From a virus, in the IMG/VR virus record IMGVR_UViG_3300046007_014047, positions 1 to 29,757 of that record: a DNA stretch of 29,757 nt. One strand, 5' to 3'. Each line of letters opens with the position of its first letter. Within the stretch, counting starts at the first letter, position 1. The position numbers were made by a program, and so were the translations under genes. Shown here in pieces: positions 21,805 to 28,932 of the stretch. The notes beneath the pieces were generated by a model that was given only the letters and a program-made list of their open reading frames with translations, was not told the DNA's origin and searched no databases.

Positions 21805-22410
21805 CCCAAATAAAGTATTCTTTTTAGGACGACCTCTTTTGCGTTTTACTTGTGAGTCTATTGTTGGTTTGGGTTTTTGGACTTTAACTTGGATTTTATT
21901 TTGAATACGCATTCTTTTACGGCTTTCACAAGGTGAAAAAGGATGAGTTATACGTAAGTAGTTATAAAATGATCTTATATCTCCTTCCCAATTTGTAAGT
22001 TTATCATATAATTCATCTTTAGTAAGATTAAAAGCAGTAGTAAACGCTTCTTCAAATTCTTCTAAGCGTTTATTTTCTTCTTTATTAAAATCTTCTATAA
22101 GTTTTTTATATCTAACAAAATCTAATTGAGTTTTATCGTATTGGTCTTTATAAGTGTCTTTTTTTAAATCAAGTTTTTCTTTAGCATTTATAACTACTAA
22201 TTGTGCTTGCCAAAAAAATGATGGAAAATCAAAATCTCCATTTTCAACGCGATCAATAAGTGGGGCCCGTTTGCCTAAAGGTGTAGTTTTTTCAGCGTGG
22301 GTTCTCCACCACATAAATTTATTATAATTTATTTTTTGATATTTAGATAGATGTTGTTCAACAACAGATTTAGGATGAATGATAAATGAATCTAAATAAC
22401 AAGTAGACAT
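21793..22410 (-). CDS. Hypothetical protein with C-terminal AT-hook
   Basis: This 205-residue protein is of unknown function. The first part has CYLDSFIIHPKSVVEQHL and an FMWWRTHAEKTTPLGKRAP segment. The middle (about 75-140) is a charged, coiled-coil-like region (KTQLDFVRYKKLIEDFN, ENKRLEEFEEAF). The last 20 residues contain KRKRGRPKK (about 189-197), a textbook AT-hook that binds the minor groove of AT-rich DNA. The middle also has WEGDIRSFYNYLRITHPFSP. It has its own near-perfect promoter (22427-22457) and stands just before the DNA-modification operon, so a DNA-bound accessory or regulatory role is plausible inference. Confidence 0.72.
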   Translation of the reverse strand: MSTCYLDSFIIHPKSVVEQHLSKYQKINYNKFMWWRTHAEKTTPLGKRAPLIDRVENGDFDFPSFFWQAQLVVINAKEKLDLKKDTYKDQYDKTQLDFVRYKKLIEDFNKEENKRLEEFEEAFTTAFNLTKDELYDKLTNWEGDIRSFYNYLRITHPFSPCESRKRMRIQNKIQVKVQKPKPTIDSQVKRKRGRPKKNTLFGLDI

Positions 22411-22426
22411 AAACCTTAATTTTATG

Positions 22427-22457
22427 CAAATATACGAATAAAGATTTACAAAGCCAA
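22427..22457 (-). promoter_or_regulatory. Bacteroidota-type promoter ahead of AT-hook gene
   Basis: The coding strand has TTTG, then exactly 20 bases after TTG, then TATATTTG, preceded by TTCG. This is a full match to the Bacteroidota consensus TTG-N17-23-TAnnTTTG. It ends 16 bases before the ATG at 22410 and lies between two genes. Confidence 0.65.
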
Positions 22458-22464
22458 ATTTTTT

Positions 22465-23562
22465 TTAAAAATAAGTTATGGTATCATCATTATCTTTTTT
22501 AGAAGATAATTTTTTCCTAATCTTTTTTATTTCTTCACTAACTTTATCTTTTTTCCATTGCTGATCAGGAGTAGATCGAGTTTCCATTAATTTATAATCG
22601 TTGCTTTGATTAATACCTTCTATAGAATCTAAAGCTTGATTTATTTCTTCAAAATCATATGGTTTTTCGTCTTTTAAGCCATCATTAAGGGTAGCATCCC
22701 AATCTTTTATTTCATTTTCTAAAGTATCATAAGCATCAACCACCTTTCTCATATCCTCTACTTTTTCTTCTATAGGATATTCATTTTTAGAACGTAATTG
22801 TGCGAATGCAAAATTAGCTGCTACTACAAGTGAAATTGCTAATGGGTCAAATACAAATATTATAATTAATAACAACCAATTTACAATTCTATCCATTGAA
22901 ACCCCCAATAAATTAGATAAATACTTTAAAGGACCTAATTCACTTGCGGATTCACTAAATGTTTTAGTTTCTAATATTTTGTTTTCTAAAGCAAATATAG
23001 AATCATTTACTATGTCTAACTTGGTTGTTAATTTTTCTTCGGTTTTATTTGCTGATTCTATTTGTTTTATATTAGCATTATTTGATTTAACTATTAGATT
23101 GCCTTTCTTATCTGTAAATTGAGTTACTGAGCCTTTAGATAAAGTGCCTTTTAAATCAGCTAATGATTGTTTTTCCTTAATTATGTTGTCTCGGGTTTGC
23201 TCGTATAGTTTCTTTTTAGTTTCTAGAGCAGTTATTTGTTGTGTTATTATTCCCTCTTTATTAGCAGTGGACTGATATGCATTTGAAAGATACCCGTATA
23301 TTCCCATTGATGTAATTAAAACTAATACAACAGCAGCAGTTACTAGGTATGTTCTTAAAGCTTTGTTGATCGAGCCCCAATATTGATAGAGTAAAGAAGC
23401 AATAACTAATTTAGCTACTTCAAGTGAAGAAGCCATTATTATTACTTGCAAACTTGCCCCAGCAAATAATTTACTTAAACCACTAATTGAGTAAAATGCG
23501 GCTGATGCCGAAACTGATAGCGCTGAAAATGCTATTAGGAATGGGAATATTTTTTGTTTCAT
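22465..23562 (-). CDS. Phage membrane protein with central coiled coil, 365 aa
   Basis: This 365-residue inner-membrane protein has about three N-terminal membrane segments (FLIAFSALSVSASAAFYSI; a segment around LQVIIMASSLEVAKLVIASLL; YLVTAAVVLVLITSMGIYGYL). A coiled-coil region with extra-membrane polar loops follows (about 100-205), then a hydrophobic pair near 225-255 (IVNWLLLIIIFVFDPLAISLVV). The Asp/Glu/Lys-rich tail is cytoplasmic. The segment GVSMDRIVNWLLLIIIFVFD is reminiscent of a membrane protein found in many marine myoviruses, whose function I do not know. It directly follows the nuclease gene of the lysis region with a 2-base gap. A role in host membrane takeover or lysis control is open. 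Confidence 0.7.
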   Translation of the reverse strand: MKQKIFPFLIAFSALSVSASAAFYSISGLSKLFAGASLQVIIMASSLEVAKLVIASLLYQYWGSINKALRTYLVTAAVVLVLITSMGIYGYLSNAYQSTANKEGIITQQITALETKKKLYEQTRDNIIKEKQSLADLKGTLSKGSVTQFTDKKGNLIVKSNNANIKQIESANKTEEKLTTKLDIVNDSIFALENKILETKTFSESASELGPLKYLSNLLGVSMDRIVNWLLLIIIFVFDPLAISLVVAANFAFAQLRSKNEYPIEEKVEDMRKVVDAYDTLENEIKDWDATLNDGLKDEKPYDFEEINQALDSIEGINQSNDYKLMETRSTPDQQWKKDKVSEEIKKIRKKLSSKKDNDDTITYF

Positions 23563-23564
23563 AA

Positions 23565-24158
23565 CTATTCACAATTAACTTTGAACTTTTTTAAATCGGT
23601 ACAATGAGGGACGGTGTTGTTAAAATAATAACACTCATTTATTTTAAGTTTTTGTGATTTGATTGTTTTATAAAAACCGCTTGGTATAGTAGCACCCCCT
23701 GATACTTTTTTAAGGGGTGGGTTAAAATCTACTCTAATGTAAATTTCAATATCATCTGCTTTTTGTCTTAATTGTCTTTCGTATTCTTCAAGTTCTTTCC
23801 AAACCCCTCTATTTAATGACTTATGTTGTAAAGCAGAATTTAAATAAGTAAAGGTTTGTTTAAGTAATTCAGTATTGCAACCAAAAGCAGCTGCTGGGGC
23901 CATATGTCCTTTATCCCAATCATTAGCTACATAGTCTTCATTATCCGAAGTATATATGGTTTTTTCTTTATAAAAATCTAATCCTTTACGAGATATATTA
24001 TTTTCAGCACAAGTAACTTTATATTTAACCCATTTAGGTTGTTCAAGTATTTCAGAATATACTAATGTGAAAACTTTATTTTGTACATATACACTATCTC
24101 GTTTTTGTGCAAACGAAAATAGGGGTAAGAGTAATAGTACTAATATTAGTTTTTTCAT
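23565..24158 (-). CDS. Secreted DNA/RNA non-specific endonuclease (NUC1, beta-beta-alpha-Me)
   Basis: This 197-residue protein begins with a signal peptide (MKKLILVLLLLPLFSFAQ, cleavage after FAQ as common in flavobacteria). It carries the NUC1 signature WDKGHMAPAAAF (81-92), with catalytic H85. TYLNSALQHKSLNRGVWKEL (104-123) holds the metal-binding Asn of the LN-x-G-x-W motif. These enzymes cleave DNA and RNA without sequence preference in the periplasm or outside. In the lysis cassette it may degrade host nucleic acid released at lysis, reduce viscosity, or destroy incoming competing phage DNA; this is inference. It overlaps the holin gene by four bases. Confidence 0.9.
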   Translation of the reverse strand: MKKLILVLLLLPLFSFAQKRDSVYVQNKVFTLVYSEILEQPKWVKYKVTCAENNISRKGLDFYKEKTIYTSDNEDYVANDWDKGHMAPAAAFGCNTELLKQTFTYLNSALQHKSLNRGVWKELEEYERQLRQKADDIEIYIRVDFNPPLKKVSGGATIPSGFYKTIKSQKLKINECYYFNNTVPHCTDLKKFKVNCE

Positions 24159-24592
24159 TCTTGTCTTTTACCTTTATGATTATCTATTTTATCTAGAATT
24201 TCATTTAGTAAGCCCACTTTGATGTATCCTGCCATTGAGGCATTTTTAAGTGCGCTTACTAGTTGAAATATCATAAAAGGTACAATAACTACTTCACTAA
24301 GCCAAGCTGTTCCATTAAAACCTTTTTCCACCATTAAAACAGCGGATAATATCATTATCCAAACAAAAGTATTTCTTAATACACTTAGTGCTTTATGTGT
24401 TTTGAATCCTTCTCTTTTAGTACCTGCTATGATGCCAAATATACCATCTAAAAACATTACACCAACTACAGCAGTATATTGGTCTTGATTATTCATATAT
24501 AGCTGTAAGAAATAGCTACATATAAAAGCACAAACTGCCGATAAAGAGGTAATAGACAAAATTATAGGATCAGCTAAAGCAGTATGTTTCAT
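24155..24592 (-). CDS. Holin, phage_holin_4-like
   Basis: This 145-residue protein has three or four membrane segments: LSITSLSAVCAFICSYFL, AVVGVMFLDGIFGIIAG, NTFVWIMILSAVLMV and EVVIVPFMIFQLVSAL. The segment with D-G-I-F-G-I-I-A-G-T-K, then S-L-R-N-T-F/L-W, resembles the holin family 4 found in Bacteroidota and Firmicutes phages. The polar C-terminus (LDKIDNHKGKRQE) is typical for holins facing the cytoplasm. It overlaps the endolysin gene by one base and the nuclease gene by four bases. It would release the endolysin or collapse the membrane at lysis. Confidence 0.8.
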   Translation of the reverse strand: MKHTALADPIILSITSLSAVCAFICSYFLQLYMNNQDQYTAVVGVMFLDGIFGIIAGTKREGFKTHKALSVLRNTFVWIMILSAVLMVEKGFNGTAWLSEVVIVPFMIFQLVSALKNASMAGYIKVGLLNEILDKIDNHKGKRQE

Positions 24593-25191
24593 TATTTTAG
24601 TAACGTATAGTATTCTTTAAAGTGTTTGATGCGATCGGGCAACCCAATTGTACCACCATTAACTCTTTTAGTAATAGCTGTTACACTAGCATCGTCTGCA
24701 CCTTTATCAGCTAATGTGTTTAAACCATTGCTTGACCAAAACCATGCAGCGGATAATAGAGGATATTTTGTTGCTACTAGATCTGGATTAGTAGTTATGT
24801 CTTCATTAATTGCTTTTCCAAAGGCTACATAGTTGTTCTTGCCTGTTAATTGGATATAACCTCTACCTCTAAATTTATACCCGTCACCTGATGCTTCGTC
24901 TCCATTTCCCATTCTGCTGCCATATACTAAGTTAGCAATTTTTTCAGGCTTTCTTTCATATTGGAGGGCTTTAGTTTCAGTTGGGAAATATTTTTTAAAG
25001 ATACCCAACAAACCTTTTGCACCATAATTTAAATTTTCTTGAACAGCTTTAAAGCCTGCACTTTCGTGTCCACATTGTGCTAAAAAGTGAGATAATCTAA
25101 GGGCGGTGTCAATTTTAAAAGTTGACATTACAGAAGGAATTTGAGCAATAACTGCGTCGGGTACGTGTCCTTTAAGTTTATTTATATCCAT
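24592..25191 (-). CDS. Endolysin, glycoside hydrolase family 19
   Basis: This 199-residue enzyme is a GH19 chitinase-like lysozyme that would cut the peptidoglycan glycan strands. CGHESAGF (40-47) has the catalytic acid E43, and QENLNYGA (51-58) holds the second Glu. GDGYKFRGRGYIQLTGKNNY (102-121) is the hallmark substrate-cleft motif, and ITKRVNGG completes it. There is no signal peptide, so export relies on the adjacent holin. The length is usual for single-domain phage GH19 endolysins. It starts one base after the previous gene's stop and overlaps the holin gene by one base. Confidence 0.94.
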   Translation of the reverse strand: MDINKLKGHVPDAVIAQIPSVMSTFKIDTALRLSHFLAQCGHESAGFKAVQENLNYGAKGLLGIFKKYFPTETKALQYERKPEKIANLVYGSRMGNGDEASGDGYKFRGRGYIQLTGKNNYVAFGKAINEDITTNPDLVATKYPLLSAAWFWSSNGLNTLADKGADDASVTAITKRVNGGTIGLPDRIKHFKEYYTLLK

Positions 25192-25192
25192 T

Positions 25193-25450
25193 TTATTCTT
25201 CAGTTTTAGTTTCTTCTATTTTAGTTTCAGGAGCTTCTTCTACCTTAGTTTCGGAGGCCTCTTCTACTTTAGTTTCGGGAGCTTCTTCTACTTTGATTTC
25301 AGAAGTTTCAACTTCTTTTTTTAAATTATCAAATTTTTCGTCTAATTTAGTTACCTCAGTTTTTGCAGTTTCTAATACATCAGCAACTTTTTCATCTAAC
25401 TTTGTATTTGCAAAAAGGTATTTTAGTATTGCTTTAAAAATTTCTTTCAT
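25193..25450 (-). CDS. Acidic repeat protein in lysis region, 85 aa
   Basis: This 85-residue protein has an amphipathic N-terminal helix (MKEIFKAILKYLFANTK), a charged coiled-coil-like section (about 18-48), and a tail built from about 3.5 copies of an 8-residue unit K-(V/I)-E-E-A-(P/S)-E-T. The tail is likely unfolded and strongly acidic. It lies between the spanin-like genes and the endolysin gene, one base before the latter. The function is unknown; a membrane-attached spacer or lysis regulator is speculative. Confidence 0.7.
   Translation of the reverse strand: MKEIFKAILKYLFANTKLDEKVADVLETAKTEVTKLDEKFDNLKKEVETSEIKVEEAPETKVEEASETKVEEAPETKIEETKTEE
25200..25305. repeat. Tandem 24-bp repeat encoding KVEEAPET units
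   Basis: About 3.5 imperfect copies of a 24-base unit, in phase with the reading frame, encode the tail of the 85-residue protein. The outer copies have drifted (KIEETKTEE at the end), while the central ones are near-identical. Slippage or recombination could change the copy number without breaking the frame. Confidence 0.75.
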
Positions 25451-25465
25451 GGAGTTTTTATTTTG

Positions 25466-25861
25466 TTATAAATATAAAAGGAATATTAAGAATGCACTAA
25501 CCCAACTACCTATCATAATTTTATTCAATTTTGAATTTTTTTTCATTTCTTCAATTTTTTCTCTCTGGTATGTTGCTGTTTCAGATGCAAGTATGCTGTC
25601 TAATAAGATATTCATTTTCATAGATTCCTTTAAAGTTGAATCATATTTTAATACATGATTAACTAGTAAAATATTTTTATTAGATAATGAATCTATTGTA
25701 AATTTATTTTTTCTAAAAACATTATTAATATCATCCCCTTGTTTTTTTGTCATTACAACAACAGTATCGTTACCTTCAATCCTCTGATAAGGGTACGATT
25801 GGCTCAAGCTGAAAAGGGGAAGGAGTAATAGTATCGCGTTTAATAATAGCTTGTGTTTCAT
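25466..25861 (-). CDS. Secreted, C-terminally anchored protein (spanin-like)
   Basis: This 131-residue protein has an N-terminal signal sequence (KLLLNAILLLLPLFSLSQS). A polar, helix-prone middle (about 45-110) follows, then one C-terminal membrane segment (NKIMIGSWVSAFLIFLLYL). That layout would span the periplasm, as u-spanins do when both membranes are disrupted at lysis. There is no lipobox cysteine, so an outer-membrane lipid anchor is not supported. Its start lies 86 bases inside the end of the upstream coiled-coil gene in another frame, as in overlapping Rz/Rz1 spanin pairs. The family is not recognised by sequence. The assignment is structural inference. Confidence 0.65.
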   Translation of the reverse strand: MKHKLLLNAILLLLPLFSLSQSYPYQRIEGNDTVVVMTKKQGDDINNVFRKNKFTIDSLSNKNILLVNHVLKYDSTLKESMKMNILLDSILASETATYQREKIEEMKKNSKLNKIMIGSWVSAFLIFLLYL

Positions 25862-26141
25862 GTAATACTGTGGTTAGTTGCTCTTTTTCTTCAATTAATT
25901 GTTGTTTTTCTTCTTCTAGAGTCTCTATACTTTCTTTCATACCTGTAACTTCTGTAGTAGCAACTTCATCTATTTTTTTAGCTAAAAAATTTACTTTTTT
26001 TAATCTCTCTTGAGATTTTTTAAGCAATTCATTTAATTCTTTTTCTTTTGGGTCTATAGGTTTAGGATTATCAGCTAATGCTATAGTTAACCCTATAATT
26101 CCTACAAGAGCGATGATCGTATAATAATTATTTGCCTTCAT
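25776..26141 (-). CDS. Membrane-anchored coiled-coil protein (i-spanin-like)
   Basis: This 121-residue protein has one N-terminal membrane segment (YYTIIALVGIIGLTIALA, about 6-23). A long charged coiled coil follows (about 33-102, with EEEKQQLIEEKEQLTTVL), then a Pro-rich end (TPSPFQLEPIVP). This is the architecture of Rz-type inner-membrane spanins. The next gene begins inside its last 86 bases. It overlaps the upstream 87-residue gene by 14 bases. I cannot assign a sequence family. Confidence 0.65.
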   Translation of the reverse strand: MKANNYYTIIALVGIIGLTIALADNPKPIDPKEKELNELLKKSQERLKKVNFLAKKIDEVATTEVTGMKESIETLEEEKQQLIEEKEQLTTVLHETQAIIKRDTITPSPFQLEPIVPLSED

Positions 26142-26391
26142 TTCTTAAAATTTGTAGCATTTCTACTTTAGATACCATATAACCTAATGTAGAATCACTT
26201 TTACGAACATGTTCTGTTAACTGGTCTACTTTTTGATTTAGCATAACTACTTCTTCGTCGCATTTTGAAACTTGACCGGAATAATTCATTTTTATATCTA
26301 TGTAAAGATATCCAATAGCAACTATTACTATAAATAATAATCCTTTTACAGGATCCTTACTAAATTGTTCAAAAGTTATTGGAGTTTTCAT
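26128..26391 (-). CDS. Small membrane-anchored coiled-coil protein, 87 aa
   Basis: An N-terminal cytoplasmic part (MKTPITFEQFSKDPVKG) precedes one membrane segment (LLFIVIVAIGYLYIDI, about 18-33). A short coiled coil (VVMLNQKVDQLTEHVRKSDS) and a polar end follow. The form again resembles small i-spanin or lysis accessory proteins. It overlaps both neighbours (4 and 14 bases). No family is recognised. Confidence 0.62.
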   Translation of the reverse strand: MKTPITFEQFSKDPVKGLLFIVIVAIGYLYIDIKMNYSGQVSKCDEEVVMLNQKVDQLTEHVRKSDSTLGYMVSKVEMLQILRNEGK

Positions 26392-26639
26392 TCTTCAGTT
26401 TTTTGACAATTACAATCGTTTTTCTTAAAAATTTTATCTGCAGAGGCTAGTCCTAAAGATCCGAATGAAAGAGCAGCAACAGCATTAATTAATGAATCTG
26501 CAGGGGCAATATTAGAATCAGTAAATTGGTTGTGATACATTGTAAAACACAACATCAAGCCTGATATGATACCAACAAATTGTTTTGAGGAGAATTTCCC
26601 TTTTTCGTCTTGAAAAATTTGGGAAAAGAATTTTTTCAT
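26388..26639 (-). CDS. Small two-segment membrane protein (holin-like), 83 aa
   Basis: This 83-residue protein has two membrane segments. One is FVGIISGLMLCFTMYH (about 22-37) and the other is LINAVAALSFGSLGLASA (about 50-67). A basic N-terminus (MKKFFSQIFQDEKGKFSSK) and a short charged Cys-containing tail (CNCQKTEE) flank them. The topology is that of class II holins. It is the first gene of the lysis region after the terminator at 26723-26757. A second holin-type gene lies downstream, so one may act as holin and the other as antiholin; this is inference. Confidence 0.65.
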   Translation of the reverse strand: MKKFFSQIFQDEKGKFSSKQFVGIISGLMLCFTMYHNQFTDSNIAPADSLINAVAALSFGSLGLASADKIFKKNDCNCQKTEE

Positions 26640-26722
26640 GTTTTATAGTTTTAAATGAAACATAAGTAACCATTAAAAACTATTTACCACACAACTGTCT
26701 ATCGATACATATTGCAAGATTG

Positions 26723-26757
26723 AAAAAAAAAGCTTGGTTTCCCAAGCTTCTTTTAAG
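26723..26757 (-). terminator. Rho-independent terminator
   Basis: On the coding strand an 8-bp perfect stem AAGCTTGG/CCAAGCTT closes on a GAAA loop and is followed by a run of eight T. It lies 19 bases past the stop of the 124-residue gene, so it ends the nrd transcript before the lysis region. The A-run on one side and T-rich DNA on the other mean it could also work in the opposite direction. Confidence 0.88.
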
Positions 26758-26775
26758 ATAAAATTGTAATTTGAC

Positions 26776-27150
26776 TTATGATTTAGGTTCAAGTGTAAGC
26801 ATTCCCCAAGTTGTGAAATCAACTTTATTTTTTACCATATCATATAAATCTGCTAAAGTTTCAAACCCAGGCATTTTTCTCCATTTTTCAGCAGGTATCC
26901 TACCCCATCCCCATTTGTTTCGAAGATAATAACCCTGGCGAACTTCGTTATATATTAGTTCTCCATTTACTTCTAACTCTGCATACCAATCTCTAGTTAA
27001 ATCATCATATTTTATTGTAGCTATTTCGTCTCCTGATTTTAGGGTGAATTTTTTTCCACCTCGCTCTTCGCTAAATCCATCACTGGATGGATTATTTATC
27101 ATACCTTCAATTTCTTCTCTAATAATTTGTCTTAACTGCGATATTTTCAT
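26776..27150 (-). CDS. Hypothetical protein with LRQIIREEI N-terminus, 124 aa
   Basis: This 124-residue protein starts with MKISQLRQIIREEIEGM, a short amphipathic helix type that recurs at the start of unrelated small proteins in large marine phages; this is from memory and its role is unknown. The rest forms a compact beta-type domain (KFTLKSGDEIATIKYDD, WYAELEVNGELIYNE) with a tryptophan-rich stretch (NKWGWGRIPAEKWRKMPG). It is the last gene before a strong terminator and is preceded by a promoter-like element at 27180-27210. Confidence 0.68.
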   Translation of the reverse strand: MKISQLRQIIREEIEGMINNPSSDGFSEERGGKKFTLKSGDEIATIKYDDLTRDWYAELEVNGELIYNEVRQGYYLRNKWGWGRIPAEKWRKMPGFETLADLYDMVKNKVDFTTWGMLTLEPKS

Positions 27151-27179
27151 ATTAGTTTAATTTTAATTTTTGTTTGTTA

Positions 27180-27210
27180 TAAATATACGAAAAAAGAGAA
27201 AAATTACCTA
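27180..27210 (-). promoter_or_regulatory. Promoter-like element ahead of the 124-aa gene
   Basis: The coding strand has TTTCG directly before TATATTTA, with TAG 20 bases upstream where TTG would be expected. The 16-base string at 27177-27192 is identical to the one in the hsp20 leader (4804-4819). It lies between the nrdA stop and the next start. Confidence 0.42.
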
Positions 27211-28932
27211 ACTTTCACAAGAGACACAATCAGAAAATCTCTGAAGGTTATCGCCTCGTAATACACTTTCTGTTCTCAGATAATAGAGTGTTTTAATACC
27301 AAGTTTCCAAGCTTCCTTATGAACCATACTAATGTCTTTAGGTGAATCATTAGGATCAAAACATAAATTTAACGATATAGCTTGGTCAACATATTCTTGT
27401 CTAATAGCATTTTGTTTTACTATCTCAAGTTGGTTAATTTCCTTAAATGTTAAGAATATTTCCTTTTCTTCAGGCGACAATATATAATCTGGTAGTCCTA
27501 AGATTGAACCTTGATCTTTAAGTATTTGATCCCATACACTATCAATATTATATCCTTTTTTCTTTAATAGATTTTCAAGAATTTTATTGCGTTTAATAAA
27601 TACTCCCTTTGCTGTTTTAAGATTATACACATTAGCAGGGATAGGTTCAATTGAAGGTGATACCCCACCTGAAATATGAGCATTAGAAATTGTTGGTGCG
27701 ATTGCTAAATGGTGGGTATGTCTTAAACCTGTACCTTTACACCATTCAGGTTCGCCATAAGCTTTAGCTTGATCGCGAGATGCTTTTAAGGCTCCTTCTT
27801 GTATAAATCTAGATATAATACGAGTTAGTGAGCTTGCTTGAATACCTACAAATGGTAATTCTTTTGATTGAAGTAAAGTATGCCATCCTAAAACACCAAT
27901 ACCAATTGCTCTACCCTTAGTAGCAGAACGGATTGTATTTTCCATAAACCTCATATTCTTACCTCTATCAATAAATTCTTGGAGTACACCCTCTAAAAAC
28001 CAGCAGGTTAATTCAGGTAATGTCATTCCATTTTCAAACTTATAGTCTTTCCATTCGTCCCAACGAGCTAAGTTTAGTGAAGATAGACAACATATAAAGG
28101 AATGGAGCTCATCACTATATAAGGCAATTTCACTACAAATATTTGTAAATTCTACCTTAAGATTATTATTTTTATATGCTTCAGGATTAGCATTATTAAT
28201 ATTATCCTCAAACATAATATATGGTTCACCGGTTTCTAAACGTGATTTTAGAATTTCACCCCATAAACGCAATGCTTTTGGGTCTCTATTTTCTACACGA
28301 TGCATAAAACTATCATCAATAACAACACACTGATGCAAATTTAAGCATTGTCTGTTTACATCACCTTTTGGGCGACGAATACCCAAAAATTCTTCAATAT
28401 CGGGATGATTAATAGATAAATTAACAGAAGCAGCACCTCTACGAACTGAGCCTTGGTTTGTAGCTAAAATTGTTGAATCGTATATTTTAGCCCAAGGTAC
28501 AACACCCTCACTTACACCATTGTCTTTAATTGATTTACCTCTGCCTCTAATACGAGACATTCCTATACCTACACCTCCACCTTGTGAAGTTAAACGCATT
28601 AATTCCGAATTAGCATCAGCAATGCCCTCAATAGAATCACCTACATTAATTCCAAAACACGAGATTGGCATCCCGCGTTCAGTCCCTAAGTTAGAAAGTA
28701 CAGGAGATGCTAGACATAGCCAATTTTTAACTATTGCTTCGTAAAAATATGGTTGTAAATCTTTACGCTTTAGTCTGCGAGCTGCTGCTTTACTAACTCG
28801 TCTAAATGCATCAAATACATCTTCATCAGGTAATAAATAACCTTTTGATATCATGCTGATAGCAATATCGTCCATATATTCAGGGTAATTTTTACCTCTA
28901 ACCCAGTTTGTTGTGTCTACTTGTATGCTCAT
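27208..28932 (-). CDS. nrdA: Ribonucleotide reductase class I large subunit NrdA, no ATP cone
   Basis: This 574-residue subunit makes deoxynucleotides for phage DNA synthesis. SCFGINVGDS (91-100) has the first redox cysteine (C92). TNICSEIAL (263-271) contains the catalytic N264, C266 and E268. CCLSSLNL (281-288) gives the second redox cysteine, and GGVSPSIEPIPANVYN is the family's P-S-x-E-P-x-P-A motif. YYLRTES near the end holds the radical-transfer tyrosines, and the C-terminal CVSC pair is the thioredoxin target. The E. coli enzyme has 761 residues and an N-terminal ATP cone. Here the sequence starts about 130 residues later, so the cone and the usual dATP inhibition site are absent. Confidence 0.95.
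   Translation of the reverse strand: MSIQVDTTNWVRGKNYPEYMDDIAISMISKGYLLPDEDVFDAFRRVSKAAARRLKRKDLQPYFYEAIVKNWLCLASPVLSNLGTERGMPISCFGINVGDSIEGIADANSELMRLTSQGGGVGIGMSRIRGRGKSIKDNGVSEGVVPWAKIYDSTILATNQGSVRRGAASVNLSINHPDIEEFLGIRRPKGDVNRQCLNLHQCVVIDDSFMHRVENRDPKALRLWGEILKSRLETGEPYIMFEDNINNANPEAYKNNNLKVEFTNICSEIALYSDELHSFICCLSSLNLARWDEWKDYKFENGMTLPELTCWFLEGVLQEFIDRGKNMRFMENTIRSATKGRAIGIGVLGWHTLLQSKELPFVGIQASSLTRIISRFIQEGALKASRDQAKAYGEPEWCKGTGLRHTHHLAIAPTISNAHISGGVSPSIEPIPANVYNLKTAKGVFIKRNKILENLLKKKGYNIDSVWDQILKDQGSILGLPDYILSPEEKEIFLTFKEINQLEIVKQNAIRQEYVDQAISLNLCFDPNDSPKDISMVHKEAWKLGIKTLYYLRTESVLRGDNLQRFSDCVSCES

Noticed and set aside
26640-26722. Promoter for the lysis region
   Set aside because: TATGTTTC occurs in the gap, but no TTG box lies at the 20-base spacing seen elsewhere, so I could not support a specific site.
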